DNA from: Gammaproteobacteria bacterium
GTDB taxonomy: Bacteria > Pseudomonadota > Gammaproteobacteria > Steroidobacterales > Steroidobacteraceae
Direction of reading: 5' to 3'
DNA: 64,000 nucleotides
Assembly (NCBI GenBank): GCA_003164785.1
Contig: PLUE01000008.1
Location: 26,089 to 90,088, forward strand
The position numbers were made by a program, and so were the translations under genes. A model generated the notes under the pieces. That model saw only the letters and a list, made by a program, of their open reading frames with translations. It did not search any database and was not told where the DNA came from. How positions within the stretch are numbered: the first letter of the stretch is position 1; the number at the start of each line of letters is the position of its first letter. This document shows positions 1 through 9,186 of this stretch, piece by piece.

Positions 1-1017
1 CTTGGCATCCTCCGCATGCCTCAATTCCGACACCACTTGGTATACATCGTCCCGGATGGAGGAGCGCCTTTTGGCCGTCGGCGACTCGGAACCCAATTCG
101 AGAGCTCTCCGGCCTACGCGCAAGCCCCCCTCCGTTCCGCCATCGGCGCCCGACTCAGCGGCCACCGCGCGACCCCTCATGGATTCGACCGCCGCGTGCG
201 CATCGGCCTTCTCGTCATCCCCATAACGTTCGACGAGCGGCAGAGCCTGCTGCATCACCGCCGAGATCGCGGGTATCGACATTCCCGCGGTCGGATTCAA
301 CGCATAGGTCGCGGGAAAGATGCCAATGATCGTCAGCATGATGAGACCGATGCTTTTCTGCCCATCGTTGGTTCCATGCGCAAAACTCACGCCGCTGCAG
401 GTCAGGATCAGAATCCCGCGCAACCACCAGATCGGCGGCTTGTCCTTGACCGGTGCGTACAGGTGTTTGTCGTGCAACGTTTTTCGGCACAGAAAGTACA
501 ACGCGCCGGCCAGCACGAAGCCGAGCAACGGCGACAACGCCAGCGCTTCGAGCACCTTCCACAGCTGCGGCCAATGCACGCCATCGACGACGCTGCGCGA
601 ACGCGCGAAGGCGTTGCCCAGCGCGACGCCGATCAGGGAACCGATCAGGCAATGCGAACTCGAGTTCGGCAGCCCGAGCCACCACGTGCCGATATTCCAC
701 GTCAATGCAGCCACGAACAGCGACACCAGCATCGCCACCGCCGGGCCGCCGTCGGGCGGCGACAGCACCTCGGCCGGCAGCAGCTCGACCAGCGCATAGG
801 CGACCGCAATGCCGCCGATCATCACGCCGGCAAAGTTCATCACGCCGGACAGCACGATGGCTTGAGCCGGCTGCAGCGACTTCGTATAGATCACCGTGGC
901 CACCGCGTTGGCGGCGTCGTGAAATCCGTTCGTCGCCTCGAACATCATCACCATGATGAGGGCGAAGATCAGCAGGCCCATGGCGAGCGTAGAGGTCGGA
1001 TCCAGGTGATTTAGCAT
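1..1017 (-). CDS. PiT-family inorganic phosphate transporter (3' end outside window)
   Basis: Inner-membrane phosphate permease of the PiT family, which imports phosphate (free or as metal phosphate) with protons. The visible 339 codons start at the ATG at 1017. The family signature GFHDAANAVATVIYT lies at residues 31-45 and the second motif GLPNSSSHCLIGS at about 115-127, both typical of the N-terminal PHO4 half. The frame stays open to base 1, so the C-terminal half lies beyond the window. A second, divergent PiT gene starts at 2817. Three Pho-box-like heptamers lie about 125 bp upstream, suggesting PhoB control. The family is certain; the substrate mode (phosphate versus metal phosphate) cannot be read from sequence. 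Confidence 0.93.
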   Translation of the reverse strand, partial: MLNHLDPTSTLAMGLLIFALIMVMMFEATNGFHDAANAVATVIYTKSLQPAQAIVLSGVMNFAGVMIGGIAVAYALVELLPAEVLSPPDGGPAVAMLVSLFVAALTWNIGTWWLGLPNSSSHCLIGSLIGVALGNAFARSRSVVDGVHWPQLWKVLEALALSPLLGFVLAGALYFLCRKTLHDKHLYAPVKDKPPIWWLRGILILTCSGVSFAHGTNDGQKSIGLIMLTIIGIFPATYALNPTAGMSIPAISAVMQQALPLVERYGDDEKADAHAAVESMRGRAVAAESGADGGTEGGLRVGRRALELGSESPTAKRRSSIRDDVYQVVSELRHAEDAK

Positions 1018-1140
1018 TACTTCTCCTGCTTCGATGGATGAGTGCACGAACGAACGTGTCATGGTGGATGAGGCGCGATCGCGGCACGAGATGCCGCAGC
1101 CTCGCATGGAGGTCAGAGAGCACTGACTCGCCGGTGATTT

Positions 1141-1169
1141 ATGACACTAATGTGACAATTTTGTGACAC
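1141..1169 (-). promoter_or_regulatory. Triple Pho-box-like repeat upstream of the first PiT gene
   Basis: Read on the minus strand, three heptamers GTGTCAC, TTGTCAC and GTGTCAT follow each other with exactly 4 bp between them, an 11-bp period. This matches the PhoB site pattern of CTGTCAT-like heptamers separated by 4 AT-rich bases; the spacers here are AAAA and ATTA. The site points toward the PiT gene ending at base 1 and also sits just upstream of the divergent membrane-protein gene at 1205. PhoB binding is inferred. Confidence 0.65.
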
Positions 1170-1204
1170 GCGACGCTGGCGCAATAGCATGGCATCATGA
1201 CCAA

Positions 1205-2071
1205 ATGATGACAGTTCCCATGTGGTCCAACCTTCTTTGCGTGATGGCCGCGATCAACGTGGCGGCTTGGTCGCTCTCCACCGTTGCCCTCAACCGACGC
1301 CAGAGCAGCCTGTCGGCCCAGGCGTTTTCCGCGCGGCGCCTGCAGTTGCTCCTGTCGGCAGTCTACGTGTTCGGATGCGCCTATCGCTCAGTGTTTCTCG
1401 TTTACGACGTGCCGCGCATCTGCCTGTTCGACAGCGTGCTGTCGAGCGCCATCGTCGGCCGCACGGTCGCGACGGTCGCGGAGTTGTGCTTCGTCGGCCA
1501 GTGGGCCCTGTTGCTGCGTGAGAGTTCGCGCGCGACCGGCAGCGTCGTGGGCGGAGTCGTATCGCTCGCGCTGGTGCCGCTCATCGCGGTCGCGGAGACC
1601 TGCTCCTGGTATTCCGTCCTCACGACCTCGAATATCGGCCACGTCGCCGAAGAGTCGCTGTGGGGTCTGTGTGCCGCGATGTTGGTGGCAAGCGTGGCGG
1701 TGATCCTGCCGCGATCCGCGCCTGCACGTCGGCCCGTTCTCGCCGCCTGGTGCCTCGCGGGCCTGGCGTATGTCGCGTTCATGTTCACGGTGGATGTGCC
1801 GCTTTACTGGGCGCGCTGGATCGCTGACACGGTCGGCGGGCGTCATTACATGACCATCGGCCAAGGACTGCTCGATGTCGCCCATCGCCGCGTGGTTTCC
1901 CATCGCTGGGACGACTGGAAGAACGAGGTCGCGTGGATGTCCCTGTATTTCAGTGTGGCCGTCTGGATCAGCATCTCCCTGATCCACGCTCCCGTCGCCA
2001 CACACAGACCGGCAGCGGTGCGCAGCCGCCTCCCCGACCGCCGGCCGATAACGCTGCGGACTGAGGCTTAA
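1205..2071 (+). CDS. Multi-pass membrane protein of unknown function
   Basis: I do not recognise the family. The 288-residue product has about six or seven hydrophobic segments, starting with WSNLLCVMAAINVAAW near the N terminus and ending with a helix around SLYFSVAVWISISLIHAP close to the C terminus, followed by an Arg/Pro-rich tail. No catalytic motif is apparent. The ATG pair at 1205/1208 is preferred because the upstream in-frame GTG at 1163 lies inside the Pho-box-like repeat. The stop is one base from the stop of the convergent gene at 2073. The position between two PiT genes suggests, but does not show, a link with phosphate or envelope physiology. Confidence 0.6.
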   Translation: MMTVPMWSNLLCVMAAINVAAWSLSTVALNRRQSSLSAQAFSARRLQLLLSAVYVFGCAYRSVFLVYDVPRICLFDSVLSSAIVGRTVATVAELCFVGQWALLLRESSRATGSVVGGVVSLALVPLIAVAETCSWYSVLTTSNIGHVAEESLWGLCAAMLVASVAVILPRSAPARRPVLAAWCLAGLAYVAFMFTVDVPLYWARWIADTVGGRHYMTIGQGLLDVAHRRVVSHRWDDWKNEVAWMSLYFSVAVWISISLIHAPVATHRPAAVRSRLPDRRPITLRTEA

Positions 2072-2072
2072 G

Positions 2073-2666
2073 CTAGCTGGCTGAGCCGGGCGCCGACGCA
2101 GGCGCGGCGTCAGGACGCGGCGAAGCGGCATCAGGACGGGGACGCGGCGCCAATACAGCCTGGCGCACGAGTTCGCGGTGTTCTTCGCAATGCCGTCGGC
2201 CGACCAGCGAGAATCCGACGCTCGGATCGCAGATGCTGGCCACCAGCACATCACTGCCCCGAAACCGAACCGCGACCCGCTCACCCACATCCAGCAGAGT
2301 GACCGTCGTCTGGGCCACGAGCCGGCTTGCCGGCTCTTCGCTCGCAATGCGCCAACCCGCGAGCACCGCGGCAGATCTGACCGCCGCGAAATTCTCCGGC
2401 GCGTCCGACTGCGTCTGCACCCGCGTGTAGCGTAAATCTTGGCGCTGTGCCCGCCAGAACGAGTAACCCAGGCCACCGGTCAGCACCAGTCCGAACAAAC
2501 CGGCGGCCGTCACTGCGACGGCGTTTTGCAGGCTGACCAGGAATGCCGACGTGATCATCAGCACGAGGCACAGGCCCGCCAGGTAGACGCAGATCGCGGT
2601 CGGCAGGAAATATCGTGCCCGATCGAGGCCGGCCAATTCCATTCGCTCCGTCCGTTGAAGTTCCAT
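2073..2666 (-). CDS. Small two-helix membrane protein with Pro/Ala repeat tail, unknown function
   Basis: The family is not recognised. The 197-residue protein has a short charged N terminus, two membrane helices at about 20-45 and 48-70, then a soluble domain of about 100 residues that contains VAQTTVTLLDVGERVAVRFRG. It ends in a low-complexity tail with a degenerate seven-residue repeat (PRPDAAS, PRPDAAP). The start is the ATG at 2666; a second in-frame ATG lies eight codons later. It is convergent with the membrane-protein gene before it and divergent from the second PiT gene, so the Pho-box-like site at 2743 lies in its upstream region too. Confidence 0.6.
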   Translation of the reverse strand: MELQRTERMELAGLDRARYFLPTAICVYLAGLCLVLMITSAFLVSLQNAVAVTAAGLFGLVLTGGLGYSFWRAQRQDLRYTRVQTQSDAPENFAAVRSAAVLAGWRIASEEPASRLVAQTTVTLLDVGERVAVRFRGSDVLVASICDPSVGFSLVGRRHCEEHRELVRQAVLAPRPRPDAASPRPDAAPASAPGSAS

Positions 2667-2742
2667 CGTCGCACTCTACCGTTTCATGCCCACCAGAAGG
2701 ACCAGCGCGTGCCGCGCAGCAATGCCGGACTGTGACCGGGGT

Positions 2743-2760
2743 CCGTCACGAGATTGTCAC
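2743..2760 (+). promoter_or_regulatory. Pho-box-like direct repeat upstream of the second PiT gene
   Basis: CCGTCAC and TTGTCAC are separated by 4 bp (GAGA), giving the 11-bp spacing of a PhoB box, in the orientation of the PiT gene that starts 56 bp downstream. A third unit 4 bp further (CCACCCT) is poor. The spacer is less AT-rich than usual. The call is strengthened by the better triple site in front of the other PiT gene. Confidence 0.5.
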
Positions 2761-2816
2761 ATTGCCACCCTAGTGTGCCCTGGATCCGCCGACAATTCGA
2801 TCAAACGGGGTCACCA

Positions 2817-4307
2817 ATGCTTGCAAATCTCGGCATCGACATGCCCACGGCGATATTGCTGTGCCTCGCAATCCTCCTCGCTTTGAGCTTCGAGTTCGTC
2901 AACGGCTTCCATGACACCGCGAACGCGGTTGCGACGGTCATCTATACGCACGCGCTCAAACCCTCCCAGGCGGTGGTGTGGTCCGGCATGTGGAATCTGA
3001 TCGGGGTCTTGACCTCCAGTGGCGCCGTCGCCTTCGGCATCGTGGCCTTGTTGCCGGTCGAACTGGTCATCAACGTGGGGTCGGGCGCCGGTTTCGCGAT
3101 GGTGTTCGCCCTGTTGATCTCCTCCATCGTCTGGAATCTCGGCACCTGGTATCTCGGGCTTCCGGCGTCGAGCTCGCATACGCTGATCGGGTCGATCGTC
3201 GGAGTCGGTCTGATGAACTCGTTGATGAGTCCCGACAGCGCGTTCGGCGACGGGGTCAACTGGTCCAAGGTCGAGGATACGGTGAAGGCGCTCATTTTTT
3301 CACCGCTGCTCGGCTTCGCCGCGGCCGCACTGCTATTGTTGGCCATGAAAGCGCTGCTGCGCAATCCGGCACTTTACAAGGCGCCGGAGGGCGACAAGCC
3401 GCCGCCGCTGGGCATTCGCGCCTTGCTGGTGCTCACCTGCACCGGAGTCAGCTTCGCCCACGGCTCGAACGACGGGCAGAAGGGCATGGGTTTGATCGTG
3501 TTGATCCTGGTGGGCATCATCCCCACCACGTTCGCGCTCGATCTCGCCACCTCGCCGGACGCGGTCCATGATCTCGCCGCCACGTCGAGTCGGTTCTCAC
3601 GGTCATTGGAGGCATTGCCGAGCACCAAGGGCGCGAACGCCGACGGCGATGCTGCCCACAAGCAATTGACCCACTATCTGCGTTCGGGCCAGATCGTGCC
3701 CGAAACGCTGCCCGCACTGGCCGTCGCGAATTCGCGCGCCGCCTCCCGCCTCGCGCCGCTGGACGACCTGAAAGCCTTGGCGCCGGCGGATCGCGTCGCC
3801 TTGCGCATGGACGTTTATCTGGTTTCCGAGACCCTTGCACGCATGCAGAAGGCCAAGCAGTTGCCCGCCGGGCTCGATCCCGCCGCCACGGCGAGCTATC
3901 AGAAGTCCTTGAAGGGCCTGACCAACTTCATACCGCTGTGGGTGAAGCTCGCCGTCTCCCTGGCGCTCGGCCTGGGCACCATGATCGGCTGGAAGCGCAT
4001 CGTCGTGACCGTCGGCGAGAAGATTGGCAAGGCGCACCTGACCTATGCGCAGGGCGCGTCGGCCGAATTGGTGGCGTTCGCGACCATCGAAGCCGCCGAC
4101 ATTCTCGGGCTCCCGGTCAGCACGACCCACATTCTGTCATCGGGTATCGCCGGCACGATGGTGGCCAATGGCTCCGGCATCCAGAAAGAGACCGTGCGCA
4201 ACATCGTGCTCGCCTGGGTTCTGACGCTGCCGGTGTGCGTACTGCTGGGCGCTGCCCTGTTCGGCGCCGCGCTGTTCTTTGTGCTGCGGGTGCTCGGGGT
4301 TCACTGA
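2817..4307 (+). CDS. PiT-family inorganic phosphate transporter
   Basis: Inner-membrane phosphate permease of 496 residues, about the usual length of PitA-like proteins. The N-terminal repeat carries EFVNGFHDTANAVATVIYT (about 27-45) and GLPASSSHTLIGS, and the inverted second half carries SFAHGSNDGQKGMG near 215-225 and GLPVSTTHILSSGIAG near 430-445. A hydrophilic loop of about 130 residues between the halves is also typical. The ATG at 2817 was chosen because translation from there begins one short segment before the first helix; the open frame upstream has no membrane character and overlaps the Pho-box-like site. It is a paralogue of the gene at the left edge. Having two PiT genes rather than PiT plus Pst in one locus is noteworthy. 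Confidence 0.95.
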   Translation: MLANLGIDMPTAILLCLAILLALSFEFVNGFHDTANAVATVIYTHALKPSQAVVWSGMWNLIGVLTSSGAVAFGIVALLPVELVINVGSGAGFAMVFALLISSIVWNLGTWYLGLPASSSHTLIGSIVGVGLMNSLMSPDSAFGDGVNWSKVEDTVKALIFSPLLGFAAAALLLLAMKALLRNPALYKAPEGDKPPPLGIRALLVLTCTGVSFAHGSNDGQKGMGLIVLILVGIIPTTFALDLATSPDAVHDLAATSSRFSRSLEALPSTKGANADGDAAHKQLTHYLRSGQIVPETLPALAVANSRAASRLAPLDDLKALAPADRVALRMDVYLVSETLARMQKAKQLPAGLDPAATASYQKSLKGLTNFIPLWVKLAVSLALGLGTMIGWKRIVVTVGEKIGKAHLTYAQGASAELVAFATIEAADILGLPVSTTHILSSGIAGTMVANGSGIQKETVRNIVLAWVLTLPVCVLLGAALFGAALFFVLRVLGVH

Positions 4308-4423
4308 TAATCGTACACTGCCGGCATGAGGTTCCTACCCTCGTGGCCGGCCGCGCAATGGCGATCTACGTCGAACCAACCCGACCCGGGCGGTGAGCGC
4401 GCCGCGCGGTTGCGCGTCGGATC

Positions 4424-5614
4424 CTAGCTCAGTGCGCCGATCGCATCGTCCAGCCCCGACAAGGTCAGCGGATACATGCGACCATCCAACAACTCGCGGA
4501 TGATTTCGACGGATTGCGTCTGCCGCCAGCGGGCCTGCGGCTGCGGGTTCAACCAGACGAATTTGGGGTAGGCCTTCATCAAGCGCTGCAGCCACACGTT
4601 GCCCGGCTCGGCGTTCCAATGCTCGACGCTGCCGCCTGGATACGTGATCTCGTACGGGCTCATGGTGGCATCGCCCACCAGGATGAGCTTCCAGTCCGGG
4701 CCATAGGTGCGCATGATATCGACGGTCCCCATCAGATCGCCGCCGAGGCGGCCCAGACCGCGCAGCCCGTTGTCCCGCCACATCGCCTCGTAGGTGAAGT
4801 TGTGGAAGTAGAAGTGCTCGAGATGCTTGAACTCACTGCGCGCGGCCGAGAATAATTCTTCGCACGTCTGCACGTGGTCGTCCATCGATCCGCCAACGTC
4901 GAGCAGCAACAGCACTTTGATCACATTGTGACGCTCCGGCACCATTTTGATGTCGAGCCACCCACCGGACCGCGCCGTGGCGTCGATGGTCTCGGACAAC
5001 GCGAACTCATCCGGCGCCCCGCGGCGCGCGAAGCGCCGCAGCTTGCGCAGCGCGAGTTTCATGTTGCGTGTTCCCAGTTCCACGCCATCATCGAGGTTGG
5101 CGAACTCCCGCTTGTCCCACACCTTGACCGCGCTGCGATTGCGCGATTCGGCGTGGCCGATGCGCACACCCTCCGGGTTGTAGCCATGGGCGCCGAACGG
5201 CGATGTACCCGCCGTGCCGATCCATTTATTGCCGCCCTGGTGGCGCTCCCGCTGCTCCTCGAGCCGCTTCTGCAGCGTCTCCATCAGCGCATCCCAGCCG
5301 CCCAAGGCGTCGATCTTCGCCTTCTCCGCATCGCTCAATTGGCGCTCCGCCATCCTGGCCAGCCAATCCGCCGGCAATTCCCGCTGCAGGAGCGCGAACA
5401 AATCCTGTGCACCCTTGAAATGAGCCGCGAACACCTGGTCGAAGCGATCATAGTGGCGCTCGTCCTTGACCAGGCACGTGCGCGCCAGATGGTAGAAGCG
5501 CTCGGCGCTGGCATCGCTCAAGCCCGCCTTCAATGCCTCGAGCAGGGTCAACAACTCCGTGATGGACACCGGAACCCCGGCGCTCTTCAGCAGAAAGAAA
5601 AACCTAACGAGCAT
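4424..5614 (-). CDS. VWA-domain protein (CoxE-like), partner of MoxR ATPase
   Basis: A 396-residue cytoplasmic protein with a C-terminal von Willebrand factor A domain. The metal-site motif reads DVGGSM, so the usual DxSxS is DxGxS here, and a later GDATMSPYE carries the expected Thr. MoxR/VWA pairs act as ATPase-adaptor machines for metal-cofactor insertion or protein maturation. The chosen start (MLVRFFFLLKSAG) overlaps the end of the MoxR gene by 11 bp, which shows translational coupling; the upstream extension is Cys/Ser-rich and reads out of the MoxR gene. It is the last gene of the tkt-gap-pgk-pyk-moxR series. The specific client is unknown. Confidence 0.85.
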   Translation of the reverse strand: MLVRFFFLLKSAGVPVSITELLTLLEALKAGLSDASAERFYHLARTCLVKDERHYDRFDQVFAAHFKGAQDLFALLQRELPADWLARMAERQLSDAEKAKIDALGGWDALMETLQKRLEEQRERHQGGNKWIGTAGTSPFGAHGYNPEGVRIGHAESRNRSAVKVWDKREFANLDDGVELGTRNMKLALRKLRRFARRGAPDEFALSETIDATARSGGWLDIKMVPERHNVIKVLLLLDVGGSMDDHVQTCEELFSAARSEFKHLEHFYFHNFTYEAMWRDNGLRGLGRLGGDLMGTVDIMRTYGPDWKLILVGDATMSPYEITYPGGSVEHWNAEPGNVWLQRLMKAYPKFVWLNPQPQARWRQTQSVEIIRELLDGRMYPLTLSGLDDAIGALS

Positions 5615-6455
5615 TCCGGCGGTTGAGAAACAGCAGTTGTTCGAACAGATGCACGTCCTGCTCGTTCTTGAGGAGCGCGCCATACAGAGGCGGGATCAAT
5701 TTCTTCGCGTCGTCGCTGCGCAGCACCTCCGCCGGGATGTCCTCGCTGACCAACAGTTTGATCCAGTCGAGCAGCTCCGAGGTGGTGGGTTTCTTTTTCA
5801 AACCCGGCGTCTCGCGAATCTTGAAAAAGGTGGTGAGCGCCTCGTGCAGCAACTCGCGCTTCAGATTCGGAAAATGCACATCGACGATCTTCGTCATCGT
5901 GGCTTCGTCGGGAAACCGGATGTAATGAAAGAAGCAGCGGCGCAGGAACGCGTCGGGCAGCTCCTTCTCGTTGTTGCTGGTGATGATGATCACCGGTCGA
6001 TGCCTGGCACGAACGGTCTCGCGCGTCTCATAGACGTAGAACTCCATGCGATCGAGTTCGCGGAGCAGGTCGTTCGGGAACTCGATGTCCGCCTTGTCGA
6101 TCTCGTCGATCAACAGCACCGGCTGCACCTCGCATTCGAAGGCTTCCCAGAGATTGCCCTTGACGATGTAGTTGTGGATGTCCTTCACACGCGGGTCGCC
6201 CAACTGCGAATCGCGCAGGCGCGACACGGCATCGTACTCGTACAGGCCCTGCTGCGCCTTCGTGGTCGACTTGATGTGCCACTCGTACAGCGGCCTCGAC
6301 AACGAACGCGCGATCTCCAACGCCAGCAACGTCTTGCCGGTGCCCGGCTCGCCCTTGATGAGCAGCGGTCGGGACAGCACCACGGCCGCATTGACCGCGG
6401 CCATCAACTCTTCCGTCGCGATGTAGCGATCGGTGCCGCGGAATTCAGTTGTCAT
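5604..6455 (-). CDS. MoxR-family AAA+ ATPase
   Basis: A 283-residue AAA+ ATPase of the MoxR type, thought to work as a chaperone-like remodeller with a VWA partner. Walker A GEPGTGKT lies at about 35-42, Walker B VLLIDEIDKAD near 112-122, and the sensor-1 region IIITSNNEKELPDAFLRRC follows. The C-terminal lid domain is present. The gene sits 20 bp downstream of pyk and overlaps the start of the VWA gene, so both are probably expressed with the glycolytic genes. Family assignment is firm; the target protein is not known. Confidence 0.92.
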   Translation of the reverse strand: MTTEFRGTDRYIATEELMAAVNAAVVLSRPLLIKGEPGTGKTLLALEIARSLSRPLYEWHIKSTTKAQQGLYEYDAVSRLRDSQLGDPRVKDIHNYIVKGNLWEAFECEVQPVLLIDEIDKADIEFPNDLLRELDRMEFYVYETRETVRARHRPVIIITSNNEKELPDAFLRRCFFHYIRFPDEATMTKIVDVHFPNLKRELLHEALTTFFKIRETPGLKKKPTTSELLDWIKLLVSEDIPAEVLRSDDAKKLIPPLYGALLKNEQDVHLFEQLLFLNRRNAR

Positions 6456-6475
6456 GGGCGTGCGGCCGGCATCGT

Positions 6476-7918
6476 CTACTTGCGCGCCACTTTCAGAATC
6501 TGCATGGAATTCGTCCCGCCCGCGACACCCGACAATTCGCCCTTCGTGAGGATGATGAGGTCATCGTCCTTGACCAGGGTCAGATCCAGAAGCTGCCGAA
6601 AGATCGAGAAATAGAACGCCTCGCGGTCCTTGTCGGTGACGTCGTAGGCCACCGGATAGACGCCGCGATACAAGGTCACGCGCGAACGGGTCGCCTCCTG
6701 GCGCGTGAACGCGTAGATCGGAATGTCCGAACGCACCCTCGACATCCACAAGGCCGTCTCGCCCGACTCCGTGAGCGCCACGATGGCCTTCACGTGCAGG
6801 TGATTCGCGGTATACATCACCGCCGCAGCAATCGCCTCGTTGGTATGCTCGAAGTGCCCGGTGGTGCGCTGCCGGATGCGCACGTGGGCGCCCTGGTACT
6901 TCTCCGCGCCCACGATGATCTGTGCCATGGCCTCGACCACCTTGGTCGGATGCTTGCCGGCCGCCGTCTCGGCGGACAGCATCACCGCGTCGCTGCCGTC
7001 CATGACGGCATTGGCGACATCCGACACCTCGGCGCGCGTCGGAATCGTGGCAACGATCATCGACTCCATCATCTGCGTCGCCGTGATGACCAGACGATTC
7101 TGGTGCCGCGCCTCGTGAATGATGAGCTTCTGCAGCCCGGCCAGTTCCGCGAAACCCATCTCGACACCGAGGTCGCCGCGCGCGACCATCACGCCGTCGC
7201 TGGCGGTCACGACTTCGGCGAGATTTTGAATGGCCTCGGCGCGCTCGATCTTCGCGATCAGCAGCGCATGACCGCCGGCCTTGCGCAGCAAGGCACGCGC
7301 CTCGTTCATGTCCGCCGCGTCCCGCGCGAAGGAGACCGCCAGGTAGTCCACCTTCAGGGATGCCGCGGCCAGGATGTCCGAGCGATCCTTGTCCGTCAGC
7401 GCGCCGGCCGACAAGCCTCCGCCCTGGCGGTTGATGCCTTTGTTGTTGCCCAGCTCGCCACCCACGAGCACCCGGGTGTTGATGCGCGGACCATCGATGC
7501 CCAGCACCTGCAGGCTGATCTGGCCGTCGTTCAGCAACAGCACGTCGCCTGCAAACACGTCGGCCGGGAGTTTCTTGTAGGCGATCCCGACCGCGCGATT
7601 GGTGCCGGCGTCGACGGCAAGACTCGCGTCCAGCGTGAACTCGGCTCCGTCCTCCAACATCACCTTGCCCGCCACGAAGCGGTCGATGCGGATCTTCGGC
7701 CCCTGCAGGTCGCCCAATACGCCGACGTAACGCCCGGCGGCCTTCGCCGCGGCCCGCACCAAATCGAGGCGGCGCGCATGATCGGCCACCGCGCCATGCG
7801 AGAAATTCAGCCGAACCACATCCAGGCCGGCACGAACCATGTCGGTCAACACCTTCGGATCGTCGGTGGCGGGTCCCAATGTCGCGACGATTTTGGTGCG
7901 ACGCAGTTGAAAACTCAT
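6476..7918 (-). CDS. pyk: Pyruvate kinase
   Basis: Converts phosphoenolpyruvate and ADP to pyruvate and ATP in the last step of glycolysis. The 480-residue protein has the family N terminus [13 protein letters not shown], substrate motif RLNFSHG, and the active-site region [20 protein letters not shown] (about 220-240) followed by [11 protein letters not shown] and the TQMMESM motif. The C-terminal domain is complete. The ATG at 7918 overlaps the stop of pgk by 4 bp, so the two are coupled. It belongs to the series tkt-gap-pgk-pyk; the fba gene that often follows in related bacteria is absent here. Confidence 0.97.
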   Translation of the reverse strand: MSFQLRRTKIVATLGPATDDPKVLTDMVRAGLDVVRLNFSHGAVADHARRLDLVRAAAKAAGRYVGVLGDLQGPKIRIDRFVAGKVMLEDGAEFTLDASLAVDAGTNRAVGIAYKKLPADVFAGDVLLLNDGQISLQVLGIDGPRINTRVLVGGELGNNKGINRQGGGLSAGALTDKDRSDILAAASLKVDYLAVSFARDAADMNEARALLRKAGGHALLIAKIERAEAIQNLAEVVTASDGVMVARGDLGVEMGFAELAGLQKLIIHEARHQNRLVITATQMMESMIVATIPTRAEVSDVANAVMDGSDAVMLSAETAAGKHPTKVVEAMAQIIVGAEKYQGAHVRIRQRTTGHFEHTNEAIAAAVMYTANHLHVKAIVALTESGETALWMSRVRSDIPIYAFTRQEATRSRVTLYRGVYPVAYDVTDKDREAFYFSIFRQLLDLTLVKDDDLIILTKGELSGVAGGTNSMQILKVARK

Positions 7919-9090
7919 ATGGCCCGCTGCTCCAGGATCTCGACGGCGGGCAGCGTCTTGCCCTCGACGAATTCCAGAAATGCGCCGCCGCCGGTGGATA
8001 TGTAGCTGATGCTGTCCTCGATGCCGTACTTTTCGATGGCAGCCAGCGTATCGCCGCCGCCCGCCAGTGAAAAGGCCTTGCTCCGCGCAATGGCGTTCGC
8101 CAGCGTCCGCGTGCCCTCGCCGAACTGCTCGAATTCGAACACGCCCACGGGTCCGTTCCAGAGCACGGTGCCGGCCGAGGCGATCAGTTTGGCCATCTCC
8201 TCCGCGGAATCAGGGCCGATGTCCAGGATCATCTCGTTGTCGGCGACCTTGCCCACCGGCTTCACGTCCGCTTCGGCCTTGGCGGAAAACTCGGTGGCGA
8301 CGACCACATCCGTCGGCATCGGAATCACGATGCCGCGCTGCTTCGACTGCTCCAGCAAGCGTTTGCAAATGTCCAGCATCTCCGGCTCGTGCAGCGACTT
8401 GCCCACGTTGTAGCCCAGCGCGGCCAGGAACGTGTTGGTGATGCCGCCGCCGACGATGAGCTGGTCCACCTTGGACAACAGCGACTCGAGCACGGTGAGC
8501 TTGGTCGACACCTTCGAGCCGGCGACGATCGCCAGCAACGGCCGCGCCGGGTTTTCCAGCGCCGTCTCGAGCGCCGACAGTTCGCTGACCAGGAGCGGTC
8601 CCGCGCAGGCCACGGGCGCGTACTTGGCGACGCCGTGAGTGCTCGCTTCGGCACGATGCGCCGTGCCGAAGGCATCCATCACGTAGATGTCGCACAGAGC
8701 GGCCATCTTCCTCGCCAGTTCGTCCGCGTTCTTCTTCTCGCCCTTGTTGAACCGCACGTTTTCCAGCAGCGCCACCTCGCCCGCGCCCACCGTCACGCCG
8801 TCGACCCAATCGCGCTTCAACGCAACCGGCACGCCGAGCAGCTGCGTCAACCGCTTGGCCACCGGCGCCAGCGAGAACTCCTCGGCGAAGCGGCCCTCTT
8901 CGGGCCGCCCGAGATGCGACATCAACAACACGTGCGCCTTCGCCGCCAGCGCCGCCTGGATCGTGGGCAGCGCGGCTCGTATCCGTGCATCACTCGTCAC
9001 TGCACCCTCCTTGATCGGCACGTTCAGATCCTCACGAATCAACACCCGTTTTCCAGCCAAATCCAAGTCCGACATTTTTATGATTTTCAT
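7915..9090 (-). CDS. pgk: Phosphoglycerate kinase
   Basis: Transfers phosphate from 1,3-bisphosphoglycerate to ADP. The 391-residue protein shows the N-terminal [13 protein letters not shown] substrate loop, [20 protein letters not shown] and the C-terminal nucleotide-binding region [11 protein letters not shown] and [11 protein letters not shown]. Its length is normal for bacterial enzymes. It lies between gap and pyk, with a 96-bp gap to gap that holds three tandem 15-bp repeats, and overlaps pyk by 4 bp. Confidence 0.97.
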   Translation of the reverse strand: MKIIKMSDLDLAGKRVLIREDLNVPIKEGAVTSDARIRAALPTIQAALAAKAHVLLMSHLGRPEEGRFAEEFSLAPVAKRLTQLLGVPVALKRDWVDGVTVGAGEVALLENVRFNKGEKKNADELARKMAALCDIYVMDAFGTAHRAEASTHGVAKYAPVACAGPLLVSELSALETALENPARPLLAIVAGSKVSTKLTVLESLLSKVDQLIVGGGITNTFLAALGYNVGKSLHEPEMLDICKRLLEQSKQRGIVIPMPTDVVVATEFSAKAEADVKPVGKVADNEMILDIGPDSAEEMAKLIASAGTVLWNGPVGVFEFEQFGEGTRTLANAIARSKAFSLAGGGDTLAAIEKYGIEDSISYISTGGGAFLEFVEGKTLPAVEILEQRAI

Positions 9091-9136
9091 TTTTCTTCAT
9101 CCAGCCGTGTAACCGTCCAGCCACTCCACGACAAAC

Positions 9137-9181
9137 CCGCTTGAATCATTTCCGCTTGAATCATGGCCGCTTGAACCCAGG
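9137..9181 (-). repeat. Three tandem 15-bp repeats between gap and pgk
   Basis: Three consecutive 15-bp units begin CCGCTTGAA on the plus strand (9137, 9152, 9167). The first two differ only in their last two bases; the third diverges after CCGCTTGAA. The array starts 5 bp after the gap stop codon. It resembles a recent slippage product rather than a known regulatory element; a role in mRNA processing between gap and pgk is possible but unsupported. Confidence 0.8.
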
Positions 9182-9186
9182 GCAGC

